Source of the DNA: Halobacteriovoraceae bacterium
GTDB lineage: Bacteria > Bdellovibrionota > Bacteriovoracia > Bacteriovoracales > Bacteriovoracaceae
Direction: 5' to 3'
Assembly (NCBI GenBank): GCA_002707495.1
Contig: PAMZ01000015.1
Coordinates: 1 to 64,000, forward strand
DNA: 64,000 nucleotides
The first letter of the stretch is position 1. Each line of letters opens with the position of its first letter. The translations under genes were made by a program, and so were the position numbers. The notes under the pieces are model-generated. The model saw only the letters and a program-made list of their open reading frames with translations, made no database searches and was not told where the DNA came from. Shown here piece after piece: positions 1 to 7,891 of the stretch.

Positions 1-1
1 A

Positions 2-1783
2 ACATCAACAAACAATTGCATAGAAGGATCAGCCATTGAAGATTTTAAAGCAATGCAATCTTTAACTGGTAATAATTCCTCTCGTGGAGGTAAAGGTGTC
101 AATGTAGCGTTTGAAGTTATCCACAGTTTTAGTCGTGAAGAAAGTAACAACTTAAGCCCTGAGAAAATCAATAGCATGGGTAACGAATTAGCAAATAGAT
201 ACTTTCCCAATCACGACTTTATGGTTGTTACTCATACTGACTCTGCTAAGAATCATAATCATATTTTGGTAAATCCTGTTAATAACAAAACGAAGAAAAG
301 AGATATTCTCGACAAGAAAGAGCATTTATACAATTTGCGAACAATTGCAAACGATATTTCACGAGAAAATGGCCTATCTATAATTCGAGAAACTAAACAA
401 GAAAAAGACAGGAAAGTACCGCAAAAGGTTAAGGAAATTCAACGAAGAGGCGGTCAATCCTACAGGCTCGATCTCTTTCAAAAGGCTGATTTCGCCAGAG
501 CTTATGCTACTAGCTTTGATGAATATGTCGGCATTTTAAGTGAGCTTTCTGTCAATGTTGCAATTACTGATAAAAATATAACGTATTTCTACGTTGGGCA
601 TGACAAAGGAGTCAGAGGCAACAAACTAGGAAAGCACTATGACAAAAAAGGATTAGTACAGAAGTTCAAAGACAACGATTCACTATTCCTTAAACAACCT
701 CAATTAAGGAGCAAAATACGAGATGGAATCACTGATTATCAAAATGGAAAAGGAGATACTTTGGGAGTTTCAAGCTCATTACTTCTGGGTGGAGGAACTA
801 CACAAGGTCTTAAAGGAAAAAATTACGAATCTTACACTAAAAGTAACCGTCGCGGTAATAGGACTCCTATTCCTTCAGACCATGATCTTAGGCACTCTAT
901 TATTCCTATTAGTGAAATAAGAAAAGCATCAAATAGTGACATTTTAGAGTATTGCAAAAAACATAAGATCAAAACAATTACTAATGATAAAGGAAAAACT
1001 GTTTTAAAAGGTCGAGAGCATATTGTTATCAATGAAAAACGCTGGACTAATACAAAAAATAAAACAACAGGTTCACTTATCGAATTTGTCACTGCCCATA
1101 ATAGCACTAGCTACTTGAGAGCAATTTCACAAATTACAGGTAACAAAAATCTGCTATTGCTTGAGCAGTATATGGGCGAAGTAAAAAGACCCTACACATC
1201 TTTTTACATACCAAAGCAAAAACAGGCAAAAGCCGATCTTGCAAAACTAAACGTGAAAAAATTCCTAAAGCATCACGGTATAAGTGAAAAGGTATCTGAA
1301 GACCTTTTCAAATTAAAAAGAGTTCAGGCCGATTCAAAAGGTAGCATCTGGATTTATCCAGAAGGAACAGACAAAGAAGCTATTGAGTTTTCTCGTGAAT
1401 CAAATGGTTACAAATCAAAAAGACATGGAGATAAATCGACTCCTTTTAATAATTCTTACAAGAATGGAAAAGATGTAACCATTTTCACTAACTTTCTCAG
1501 TTTCTTGAAACTGAAAGGAAGTAAGGCCCTTGATCCAAAAAGATCAAAGGGAGAACTTGTTTTAATGGGGCTTGAAGAAAAAGCCTTGCACATTTTTTTA
1601 GCTGCGAATCCTCAAATTAAGGGAATTGATATTGTTGAAGATAAATCTAAGTCTCTACAAAACAATCAATGGAATTTCATAGACAAGCTAAAAAAAGACC
1701 TCAAGCCCTTTGGGATAACTGTCAATCAAGTTTCTTTTGAGCAAGCACTTAAGAAGAAAAGAAGCCTTGATCTTGATTTTTAA
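2..1783 (+). CDS. Mobilisation relaxase with primase-like C-terminus (5' end outside window)
   Basis: Likely nicks the transfer origin of a mobilisable element and stays bound to the 5' DNA end. The frame is open from the window edge, and the residues before the first ATG (position 53) read like relaxase N-terminal sequence, so the gene is truncated by the window. A histidine cluster, KNHNHILVNPVN (about residue 66-77 counted from the ATG at 53), matches the metal-binding HxH motif of MobP/MobA-type relaxases; the nucleophilic Tyr would lie near or before the edge. Residues 300-570 resemble the DUF3991/Toprim region of plasmid primases (ILEYCKKHKIK, a GSLIEF segment, then a Rossmann-like stretch), but the acidic Toprim residues look degenerate. 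Followed 23 bp later by a small gene, then excisionase-like and integrase genes. Relaxase call is firm; the Toprim part is inference. Confidence 0.8.
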   Translation, partial: TSTNNCIEGSAIEDFKAMQSLTGNNSSRGGKGVNVAFEVIHSFSREESNNLSPEKINSMGNELANRYFPNHDFMVVTHTDSAKNHNHILVNPVNNKTKKRDILDKKEHLYNLRTIANDISRENGLSIIRETKQEKDRKVPQKVKEIQRRGGQSYRLDLFQKADFARAYATSFDEYVGILSELSVNVAITDKNITYFYVGHDKGVRGNKLGKHYDKKGLVQKFKDNDSLFLKQPQLRSKIRDGITDYQNGKGDTLGVSSSLLLGGGTTQGLKGKNYESYTKSNRRGNRTPIPSDHDLRHSIIPISEIRKASNSDILEYCKKHKIKTITNDKGKTVLKGREHIVINEKRWTNTKNKTTGSLIEFVTAHNSTSYLRAISQITGNKNLLLLEQYMGEVKRPYTSFYIPKQKQAKADLAKLNVKKFLKHHGISEKVSEDLFKLKRVQADSKGSIWIYPEGTDKEAIEFSRESNGYKSKRHGDKSTPFNNSYKNGKDVTIFTNFLSFLKLKGSKALDPKRSKGELVLMGLEEKALHIFLAANPQIKGIDIVEDKSKSLQNNQWNFIDKLKKDLKPFGITVNQVSFEQALKKKRSLDLDF

Positions 1784-1806
1784 CTTTAATTACGGAGTAA
1801 ATTATT

Positions 1807-2166
1807 ATGGAACAAAATATTGAAAATAAAGCACCTAAAAACACTCAAAAGAAAAACGATTCTACTGCAATTCGTTTTGATAAAGCCTTTATGAGACAAG
1901 TCACAAGACTTGTCGATAAGGCGAACAAAAAGCAGTTTGGAAGAAAAGTTAAACCTAAAACAATTCTTGTAAATTTATTGAGTCTTGCTGATGACAAACT
2001 GATCGAAAAGACCATCAAAAAATCACAAGACGAGTCTCTAACATTAAACGATAGAAAAGAGATGTTTATGAAGGAACATCTAAGCAAATTCAAAGGTTCA
2101 AAAGAGGAATTTGAACAAAAAATGATGGAACTTATGAGCGGATTTTTGTCACAAACTTTAACTTAA
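1807..2166 (+). CDS. Small basic protein, possible relaxosome accessory factor
   Basis: 119 aa, Lys-rich, with no family I recognise with certainty. After a polar N-terminus, residues about 22-60 (IRFDKAFMRQVTRLVDKAN and onward) read like a ribbon-helix-helix DNA-binding unit, and the C-terminal half is a charged helix. It lies 23 bp after the relaxase gene in the same direction, the usual place of MobC-like accessory proteins, so a role in oriT binding or control of the mob genes is a reasonable guess. A spaced AAGGAG-like sequence is weak (TTACGGAG before the ATG). Its stop codon lies within the spacer of a perfect inverted repeat (2143-2179). Could equally be an element-encoded repressor. 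Confidence 0.6.
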   Translation: MEQNIENKAPKNTQKKNDSTAIRFDKAFMRQVTRLVDKANKKQFGRKVKPKTILVNLLSLADDKLIEKTIKKSQDESLTLNDRKEMFMKEHLSKFKGSKEEFEQKMMELMSGFLSQTLT

Positions 2167-2179
2167 TTTGTGACAAAAA
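2143..2179. repeat. Perfect 13-bp inverted repeat with 11-bp spacer
   Basis: TTTTTGTCACAAA (2143-2155) is repeated as its exact reverse complement at 2167-2179. The spacer 2156-2166 includes the stop codon of the preceding gene. Pairing could extend a few bases further with a small bulge. The right arm is followed by A rather than T, so it is not a standard intrinsic terminator on the + strand. An operator, excisionase/integrase arm site or relaxase-related site are options. Confidence 0.75.
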
Positions 2180-2240
2180 AATCGTTGTTTGTAACAGCAA
2201 GTTTCACGCAAAAACCTTGGCCTATAACGGAGAATTTGAT

Positions 2241-2528
2241 ATGATGAAAAACAATAAAAACCAGAATTACAAGAGTGAAAATTCTGGAAAAAGTCAGTCT
2301 GTTAGTCACGAAATGTGCGAGTCTGATTTGCTCTTTGACAATTTAATATGGATGACAGTTAAAGATGCGGCAAGGTATCTGAGAAGAACAGAAAATGCAG
2401 TTAGACTGCTACTTTATAAAGGTGTTTTGAACACATATAAATTAGGCGGTCGTGTATATGTTAAAAAAACTCAAATAAATGACCTTCTTGAAAAATCAAT
2501 TTTGAAAGGAGGAGTTTATGGGAGTTAG
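2241..2528 (+). CDS. Excisionase-like helix-turn-helix protein
   Basis: 95 aa. The C-terminal 50 residues (MTVKDAARYLRRTENAVR, then a short wing with KLGGRVYVKK) match the MerR-like HTH domain of excisionases and of the DNA-binding HTH_17 family. The N-terminus is polar and probably disordered. I chose ATG 2241 because GGAG sits at 2229-2232; a TTG at 2217 is also in frame but has no ribosome site. The gene overlaps the integrase start by 11 bp, the usual xis-int arrangement, so the likely role is directing excision or controlling int. It could instead be a simple regulator of the element. Confidence 0.75.
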   Translation: MMKNNKNQNYKSENSGKSQSVSHEMCESDLLFDNLIWMTVKDAARYLRRTENAVRLLLYKGVLNTYKLGGRVYVKKTQINDLLEKSILKGGVYGS

Positions 2529-3687
2529 ACCATACATCTGTAAAAAAACTGGAAACACTCGTTTTGAGGCCTATGTAAATCTTAGAAGTAAGATTGATAA
2601 GACTATTCGGTGCCAAAAATACAAAAAAGTAGATACCGAAAGAGAGGCAAAAAAATGGGAAAAGAAACTTATCCGAGAAGCTAGTGAGTACATTGCCTCT
2701 CAGGAAGTAAGAGGAAATAGCTGGGGAAGAATTATTGATCTCTTTGAGTATGAAGCTAATAAGTACAATAGAAACCCCGTTTCTCTTAAACAAATGGGAG
2801 ATAAGGCACAAAAAAACGCTCTAAGCATGGTCAGAAATTGGACTGAGGATTGGCTTAATGTTCCAGCTAAAGAACTAACAAGCTTTCATGGCAAAAGTTT
2901 AATTAAACGTGCCATTGATGCTGAACTAACGGAAAACTCTGTAAAGAGAATTAAGGGAACAGTAAATAGCTTTTGGACGTTTGGGGTTCAGGAAGGAATT
3001 ATTCTGGATAATATCAAGAGTCCTGTTTATGGGATTCCTATTGATATGCCAAACGAAGATAAGCTACCTGAGATTCTAACAGTAGATGAAGTTAGGTATC
3101 TTTTAGCTAAAGCAAAAGAAGCTAATCATCCTTGGTATCCAATTTGGGCGGTTGCCCTGATGACAGGCATGAGATCAAGTGAGCTATACGCTTTGAGAAA
3201 AGAGAATGTTCACCTTCAGGAAGGTATCATCAGAATTTGTGAGTCTTGGGATTGGGAAACCTATACATCAAAATCCACAAAGGCTGGTTACTGGCGAACA
3301 GCTCCTATTGCTGACAGCCTACTACCGATTGTTGTTGATCTGATGCAAAGGAAAGACACAGGAGAATTTCTGCTTCCTAGAATTTACGAATGGACTAAGG
3401 GTTATCAAGCATTAGTCCTTAGACAGTTCTGTGAAGAGATAGGAATTAGCTCTGTAAGGTTCCACACGCTTCGAGCTTGCTTTGCAACTCACTTACTTTC
3501 TAGTGGAGTACCAGAGACTACAGTAATGCGAATTGGTGGCTGGAAGAACTTTAAAACCTTCCAGATTTATATTCGTCTTGCTGGTACTAGGGAGAAAGGT
3601 GCAACCAACGAACTTGGTAAAATCTTTATTCCGAATGAAGTTGCGGCCATGCAGCATATTGCCTCGGCATACAATGAGGTGGCTTGA
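2518..3687 (+). CDS. int: Tyrosine recombinase / integrase
   Basis: 389 aa, a standard length for an integrative-element integrase. It has an N-terminal arm-binding-like segment, a core-binding SAM-like domain (about 65-175) and a catalytic domain (about 185-380). Visible catalytic residues are Arg in TGMRSSELYALR (near 219), Lys in the STKAGYWR turn, HTLR (near 316) and the nucleophile Tyr in FQIYIRLAG (near 351). The usual second His/Trp position is Trp in GGWKNF, an accepted variant. A very good ribosome site (AAAGGAGGAG) precedes the ATG inside the end of the excisionase-like gene. It is the last clear gene of the element, so the right attachment site is expected between here and 3935. 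Confidence 0.95.
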   Translation: MGVRPYICKKTGNTRFEAYVNLRSKIDKTIRCQKYKKVDTEREAKKWEKKLIREASEYIASQEVRGNSWGRIIDLFEYEANKYNRNPVSLKQMGDKAQKNALSMVRNWTEDWLNVPAKELTSFHGKSLIKRAIDAELTENSVKRIKGTVNSFWTFGVQEGIILDNIKSPVYGIPIDMPNEDKLPEILTVDEVRYLLAKAKEANHPWYPIWAVALMTGMRSSELYALRKENVHLQEGIIRICESWDWETYTSKSTKAGYWRTAPIADSLLPIVVDLMQRKDTGEFLLPRIYEWTKGYQALVLRQFCEEIGISSVRFHTLRACFATHLLSSGVPETTVMRIGGWKNFKTFQIYIRLAGTREKGATNELGKIFIPNEVAAMQHIASAYNEVA

Positions 3688-3776
3688 TTGAGCGCAATAA
3701 AGTTGGTACATTTGAGGCTAGAAACGGAAACAGCTTTGAGGTTGAAGTTTCAGGATGGGCTACACGGCCCACCTGA
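3684..3776 (+). CDS. Possible 30-aa coupled peptide after integrase
   Basis: A TTG overlapping the integrase stop (TTGA, 3684-3687) opens a 30-codon frame that ends at 3776. The peptide begins LIERNKVGTFEARNGNSF. The overlap would allow translational coupling, and the composition is protein-like. There is no ATG and no independent ribosome site, and the end lies in a terminator-like hairpin. It could be noncoding or a relic of a longer gene. Confidence 0.25.
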   Translation: MIERNKVGTFEARNGNSFEVEVSGWATRPT

Positions 3777-3786
3777 TTTTTCTTTT
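3756..3786 (+). terminator. Probable intrinsic terminator after integrase
   Basis: TGGGC (3756-3760) pairs with GCCCA (3767-3771) around a 6-nt loop, followed after five bases by a T-rich run from 3777. The stem is short, so strength is uncertain. It would end the mobile-element transcript. Confidence 0.5.
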
Positions 3787-3934
3787 GGAAGGGTCAGGAA
3801 ATGTGTAGAAACAAAGAACTTAGTGAAAATTTTGGCTTGTTCAGGCTTGTTTCACTATTAAAAATGAGTAATTTAAGTAGTTTAGGTAGGCTTAAAACCT
3901 CCGCTCCATTTGAATTCAATTCCCTTCAAAAAAA

Positions 3935-4960
3935 CTACCTAGGCACCCTGACTAATCGAAATCCTGTATATCGAGAACGAGTATCTTCAGATATAGTGCT
4001 ACGAACTGCTGTTCGTAAAAGAGGAGGTATATCAGAAAAGCCACCACCGCGAATAACCCTAACTCGACCATCTTCAGGCCCCACAGGATCCATAGTAATT
4101 CCTTGCAATTCTTGGTCTGAAAGACCGTAGTTTCGTTCATAATAGTCAGCAGTTATTTCCCAGACATTACCGTGCATATCATATATCCCATACTGGTTAG
4201 GACGAAGAGTACCCACGGGATTAGGACCACCTAAGGAATTCCATCTGAAGTAAGCATAGTTCTCTAGCCTCGTATGTTCATCACCGAATGAGTATCTTGG
4301 GTAAACGACTCCATAACTATTGACTCGTAAGTTCCCCCCACGTGCAGAGAACTCCCATTGGGCTTCTGTAGGAAGAGAATAAGTGTAATCATCTTGACTA
4401 GCATTCAGTCTTTCTAAAAATCCCCCGTCACCTACAATGTCATTATAGGAAACATTCTCCACGGGGCTATTTTTACAAATAACTATACTCTCAACTTCTC
4501 CATTATGATTGACGACATTATACCTTCCATAATTTCCACTACCGCAATCAGTAGAAAAATCAGAAGGGTTCAACTTATCTGTCCCTTGCATAACCGTCAG
4601 CCACTGAAGTTGAGTTACCTCCGTTTTTTGAATTTCGAAGTTTTGAGAGATCTCAACCAAATGTTGAGTTTCATCGTATCGCTGATATTCCCTAAACCCA
4701 CCATAGAAATCACTTCTTTCTGAACCCATTTTCATTTGATGACAATTGATTCGACCTCTTGTACTTACACTATGGCGAAACCTCATTTCACATTGAGCTA
4801 TCGGATCAACAAACTCCGTAGAAGCCGAGCCTACGATTGATGAGTTAAAAAAACTTTGCACATTAATATCTCTTTCAGCGTGAAGCTCAAAAGTTTGCGT
4901 GGCATGCACTTGGTTTAAACTAAAAATTGATAGACCTACCAAAAATGATTTGTAGTTCAT
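3935..4960 (-). CDS. Exported FGE-sulfatase (SUMF1/EgtB-fold) domain protein
   Basis: 341 aa. The start is set at ATG 4960 because GGAG lies just upstream; an earlier ATG at 4972 would place that GGAG inside the gene. A signal peptide (MNYKSFLVGLSIFSLNQVHA) implies export. The family marks are clear: EVTQLQWLTVM, PVENVSYND, SLPTEAQWEFSARGG, MHGNVWEI, RVIRGGGFSD and the final GFRLVR. Proteins with this fold range from formylglycine-generating enzymes to noncatalytic ligand binders. I do not see the paired catalytic cysteines of true FGE near the C-terminus, so an enzymatic role is not supported. It is the first gene beyond the mobile element, and its 3' end faces the integrase, so it might be the target locus. 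Confidence 0.85.
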   Translation of the reverse strand: MNYKSFLVGLSIFSLNQVHATQTFELHAERDINVQSFFNSSIVGSASTEFVDPIAQCEMRFRHSVSTRGRINCHQMKMGSERSDFYGGFREYQRYDETQHLVEISQNFEIQKTEVTQLQWLTVMQGTDKLNPSDFSTDCGSGNYGRYNVVNHNGEVESIVICKNSPVENVSYNDIVGDGGFLERLNASQDDYTYSLPTEAQWEFSARGGNLRVNSYGVVYPRYSFGDEHTRLENYAYFRWNSLGGPNPVGTLRPNQYGIYDMHGNVWEITADYYERNYGLSDQELQGITMDPVGPEDGRVRVIRGGGFSDIPPLLRTAVRSTISEDTRSRYTGFRLVRVPR

Positions 4961-5097
4961 GTAATTCTCCATATTTAATACTTTATAGTCCTGCGATTAT
5001 CTCATTAAAAAGAAAGTTTTCATTAAACATGCAAATGATTACAGAGGGTGTTAGCTTTTTTTACAGCTCGGAATAATTTAAATGACTTAAGACGACG

Positions 5098-5124
5098 AAA
5101 AAAAAGGGAGGTATAATACCTCCC
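5098..5124 (-). terminator. Intrinsic terminator of the 5150-6094 gene
   Basis: GGGAGGT (5106-5112) and ACCTCCC (5118-5124) form a strong stem. Read on the minus strand it is followed by eight U residues (A-run 5098-5105). It lies 26 bp past the stop of the minus-strand gene. Confidence 0.9.
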
Positions 5125-5149
5125 CTATTTCAGACTATTTAAAATCTTA

Positions 5150-6094
5150 TTAGAACATATTGATATTAGCTGTAAACCCTACGTTAGTATTACTAGCTTG
5201 CGCATTTTCCCATGCAAACTGGATGTTTGGATAAAGAAAGATATCTCTATTTACAGAAATCCCTAGTCCAACAGATTGAGTAACAGGTCTTGAGAAATAC
5301 TTCGTTCTTCTTTCTGCTCTATTGTTTTGATACCAGTTAGATCTTACGATCGTTCTTAGGTTAAAAGTGTCATTGATTACGTATTCCGCTTGTGGAAGAA
5401 ATCCAAAAACTGTTTCATTTTGAGAAGACAAAAGTGCAGCATCATCTTTATCAAAAAGGTTTCTTGTTCCAACGGCTAGCATCCCAATAGATAGTGGAGA
5501 TCCACCGAAGTCGTACATTGTATTGATTGAAACATCTATTGCTTGATCATATCCACCCTTCACAAAGTTCCCTGCTGTGTATTGAGTGAATCCAGCAGCT
5601 AGAATTGTCTGAACACCAAAAAACTTATTCATATAAGAGTAGTTAATAAATGGGTTATTAACATCTAAGTTCCCTTGGTTCTCATCGAATTGTTTTTTTG
5701 CAGAAGCACTATCGGTGTCAATAGTATCGTTGAAAGGTGCTAACATTTGAACGCCAGCTCCAGCACTAAGTCTATTAAGAGCATTTAATCTATAGCTTCC
5801 TCTTAAAGTACCCGCAACACCTGATACGAAGGCTTGATTTCCAGCACCAATAATATTAGGTCTATCCGCTGCAAATGGCTTATCTAGTGAACCACCATTA
5901 TAAGATAAACTAGCGTTTAAACTGAAGTCTGAGAGAGATCCGTTAGACGCTCTAAACCTTCTGTTTGTAATCGCCTGGTCTGCTTTGTCGGTTTTTTTCT
6001 CTTTTTTGATTTTTACATTAGTTTCAGTCTTATTTGCATCTTCTGCATGTGCAGCAAAAGAAAACATCAAAACCGGTAGCAACAATAACTTCAT
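5150..6094 (-). CDS. Putative outer-membrane beta-barrel protein
   Basis: 314 aa. ATG 6094 is preferred over a TTG six bases earlier because AAGGAG is well spaced from it. A signal peptide ending at AAHA is followed by a Lys/Asp-rich linker (about residues 20-45). After that come many alternating hydrophobic/polar strands rich in Asn, Tyr and Gly, with aromatic ends such as NPFINYSYMNKFFG. The protein ends in Phe, the residue usually needed for BAM-dependent outer-membrane insertion. No specific family is recognised; a transporter or adhesin barrel would fit. It is transcribed alone and ends at a strong terminator. Confidence 0.7.
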   Translation of the reverse strand: MKLLLLPVLMFSFAAHAEDANKTETNVKIKKEKKTDKADQAITNRRFRASNGSLSDFSLNASLSYNGGSLDKPFAADRPNIIGAGNQAFVSGVAGTLRGSYRLNALNRLSAGAGVQMLAPFNDTIDTDSASAKKQFDENQGNLDVNNPFINYSYMNKFFGVQTILAAGFTQYTAGNFVKGGYDQAIDVSINTMYDFGGSPLSIGMLAVGTRNLFDKDDAALLSSQNETVFGFLPQAEYVINDTFNLRTIVRSNWYQNNRAERRTKYFSRPVTQSVGLGISVNRDIFLYPNIQFAWENAQASNTNVGFTANINMF

Positions 6095-6300
6095 ATACAA
6101 TCTCCTTATTTGAAGTGCTCACGTTCGTTTCTTATTTATGTGCCAAGCAACGTACATGATCGATTTCAATTTTGCAGTAAGAAATAAAGAATTTTGGTCA
6201 ACTTTATAGGATTTTTCCGGGACTTTATTTTGCGGTTTGTCAGTGGCTAGACAATTTATTTCAAATTTTCAATTACTTAGAGCTATGGTAAGCTAAATAA

Positions 6301-7848
6301 ATGTCATCCAGTAGAAGAGAGTTTTTAAAATTTTTAGGTGTTAGTTCTGTAGGTATTTCGGGATTTAGCTTGATTCAGTCCTGTCAAAACTCAGTAAGTT
6401 CCAGTCCCAGTCCCTTTCCCTCTCGTGTTGATGATGTGGTATTACTTGAAGGGTTAGAGTACTACCCTTTAATTTCCTGGGGAGATAAAATCAATAACCA
6501 ACATGTTTTTGGTTTTAATAATGACTATCTAGAAACCCATTATCTCTCCGATGATGATTTGATTCTTTGGGTGAACCATGAATACACCCATCCATTATTT
6601 GTTTCAGGATGGGATCGAACCAAAGCCAATATTGATACGGAAAGAAGCTTAACTGGCGGAAGTCTCATTCGATTGAAAAAGCAAAACGGACGTTGGAAAT
6701 TTACTCCTAATGATCCTCTCAATAAGGCAATCAGATCTGATACCCCGATGAAGTTCGCTTATGAAGTTAAGATAAGGGGAAGTAATGATGTTGAAGGAAC
6801 CTGCTCCAATTGTGCCGGAGGGAAGACTCCTTGGGGAACCTTTCTCTCTTGTGAAGAGAACTACGACATGAATTACGGAGAATGGGATAGAAAAAAGCAA
6901 CAATACTCCAAACAGCCTGAGCTTGAGTGGAATAAATTCTACCCTAACCCGCCAGAGCATTATGGTTGGGTCGTGGAGATTGATCCACTCTCAGGTCAAG
7001 CATTTAAACACACGACTCTGGGACGTTTTGCCCATGAGTCCGCCACTTGCTCTTTATCTAAATCTGGTAAGGTCATCGTATACTCAGGAGATGATAAAGC
7101 AGATGAACATATCTACAAATTTGTTTCTCACTCATCAGACAGTTTTAAAGAAGGAATTCTTTATGTTGCAAATATCGAAATGGGACGATGGTTGCCATTA
7201 GACATTGAGTTATCCCCGAAACTTAAATCTCACTTCAAAAATCAACTTGAGGTTTTAACCTTTGCAAGAGAGGCCTCAAAAATTTTGGGAGCAACGAAAT
7301 TAAATCGCCCTGAAGATATTGAAATTCATCCCTTCACTGGAGAGATTTTTGTCTCTTTAACCAACAACAAAAAGAAGGGAGATTTTCACGGAAGTATTTT
7401 AAAAATTAGCGAGGATGATCAAGACCATGGATCTCTCACCTTTAGTTCGGAGATTTTTAGTTTAGGCGGAGAGAAATTTTCATGTCCCGATAACCTTGCC
7501 TTTGATACAGCTGGAAACCTATGGTTTGCCTCTGATATGAGTGGAAGCGCCATCGGAGAAGAACCCTACAAAAAATTTGGTAATAATGGACTCTTTGTCA
7601 TTCCAACTCAGGGCGACTATTCCGGCAAGGTGATCCAAGTGGCGTCAGCTCCCAGCGATGCTGAGTTCACAGGGATAAAATTTGATAAAGATGGATCAAC
7701 CCTATTTCTTTCTGTTCAACATCCAGGGGAGACTTCAAAAAGCTTGAACCAATTGACTAGCCATTGGCCTACCGGAAACCTCCCAAAACCTACTGTTATT
7801 GCGATAACAGGTAAGACATTAGGCACAATTAAACAGATGTCTTCTTAA
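6301..7848 (+). CDS. phoX: PhoX-family alkaline phosphatase, Tat-exported
   Basis: 515 aa. PhoX enzymes are Ca/Fe-dependent phosphatases that release phosphate from organic esters outside the inner membrane. The N-terminus carries a twin-arginine motif (SSRREFLKFLG), a hydrophobic stretch and a Cys at IQSC, so it may be a Tat-exported lipoprotein. Family motifs in order are VNHEYT, TPWGTFLSCEENY, GWVVEIDPLSG, GRFAHESA, VYSGDD, RPEDIEIHP and CPDNLAFDTAGNLWFASDMS. Length fits the DUF839 family. No good ribosome site precedes the ATG. The next genes concern polyphosphate, so a phosphate-acquisition role is consistent. I could not find a convincing Pho box. Confidence 0.9.
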   Translation: MSSSRREFLKFLGVSSVGISGFSLIQSCQNSVSSSPSPFPSRVDDVVLLEGLEYYPLISWGDKINNQHVFGFNNDYLETHYLSDDDLILWVNHEYTHPLFVSGWDRTKANIDTERSLTGGSLIRLKKQNGRWKFTPNDPLNKAIRSDTPMKFAYEVKIRGSNDVEGTCSNCAGGKTPWGTFLSCEENYDMNYGEWDRKKQQYSKQPELEWNKFYPNPPEHYGWVVEIDPLSGQAFKHTTLGRFAHESATCSLSKSGKVIVYSGDDKADEHIYKFVSHSSDSFKEGILYVANIEMGRWLPLDIELSPKLKSHFKNQLEVLTFAREASKILGATKLNRPEDIEIHPFTGEIFVSLTNNKKKGDFHGSILKISEDDQDHGSLTFSSEIFSLGGEKFSCPDNLAFDTAGNLWFASDMSGSAIGEEPYKKFGNNGLFVIPTQGDYSGKVIQVASAPSDAEFTGIKFDKDGSTLFLSVQHPGETSKSLNQLTSHWPTGNLPKPTVIAITGKTLGTIKQMSS

Positions 7849-7879
7849 ATAGGGCTTAACTTTTAACTCCTTATCCCCT

Positions 7880-7885
7880 TATAAT
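7880..7885 (+). promoter_or_regulatory. -10 box abutting the ATG at 7892 (likely leaderless)
   Basis: Perfect TATAAT ends 6 nt before the ATG at 7892, so transcription should start at or next to the A of the start codon. No ribosome-binding sequence lies between. The -35 region is poor (CTTAAC around 7855-7860). Confidence 0.55.
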
Positions 7886-7891
7886 ACGGCT

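Noticed and set aside
3801-4130. 109-codon frame on the + strand
   Set aside because: It runs antisense through the 3' end of the clear FGE-fold gene, has no family signal and no good ribosome site.
6101-6300. Pho box upstream of phoX
   Set aside because: No pair of CTGTCAT-like direct repeats at 11-bp spacing could be read; only a weak promoter-like sequence is visible.
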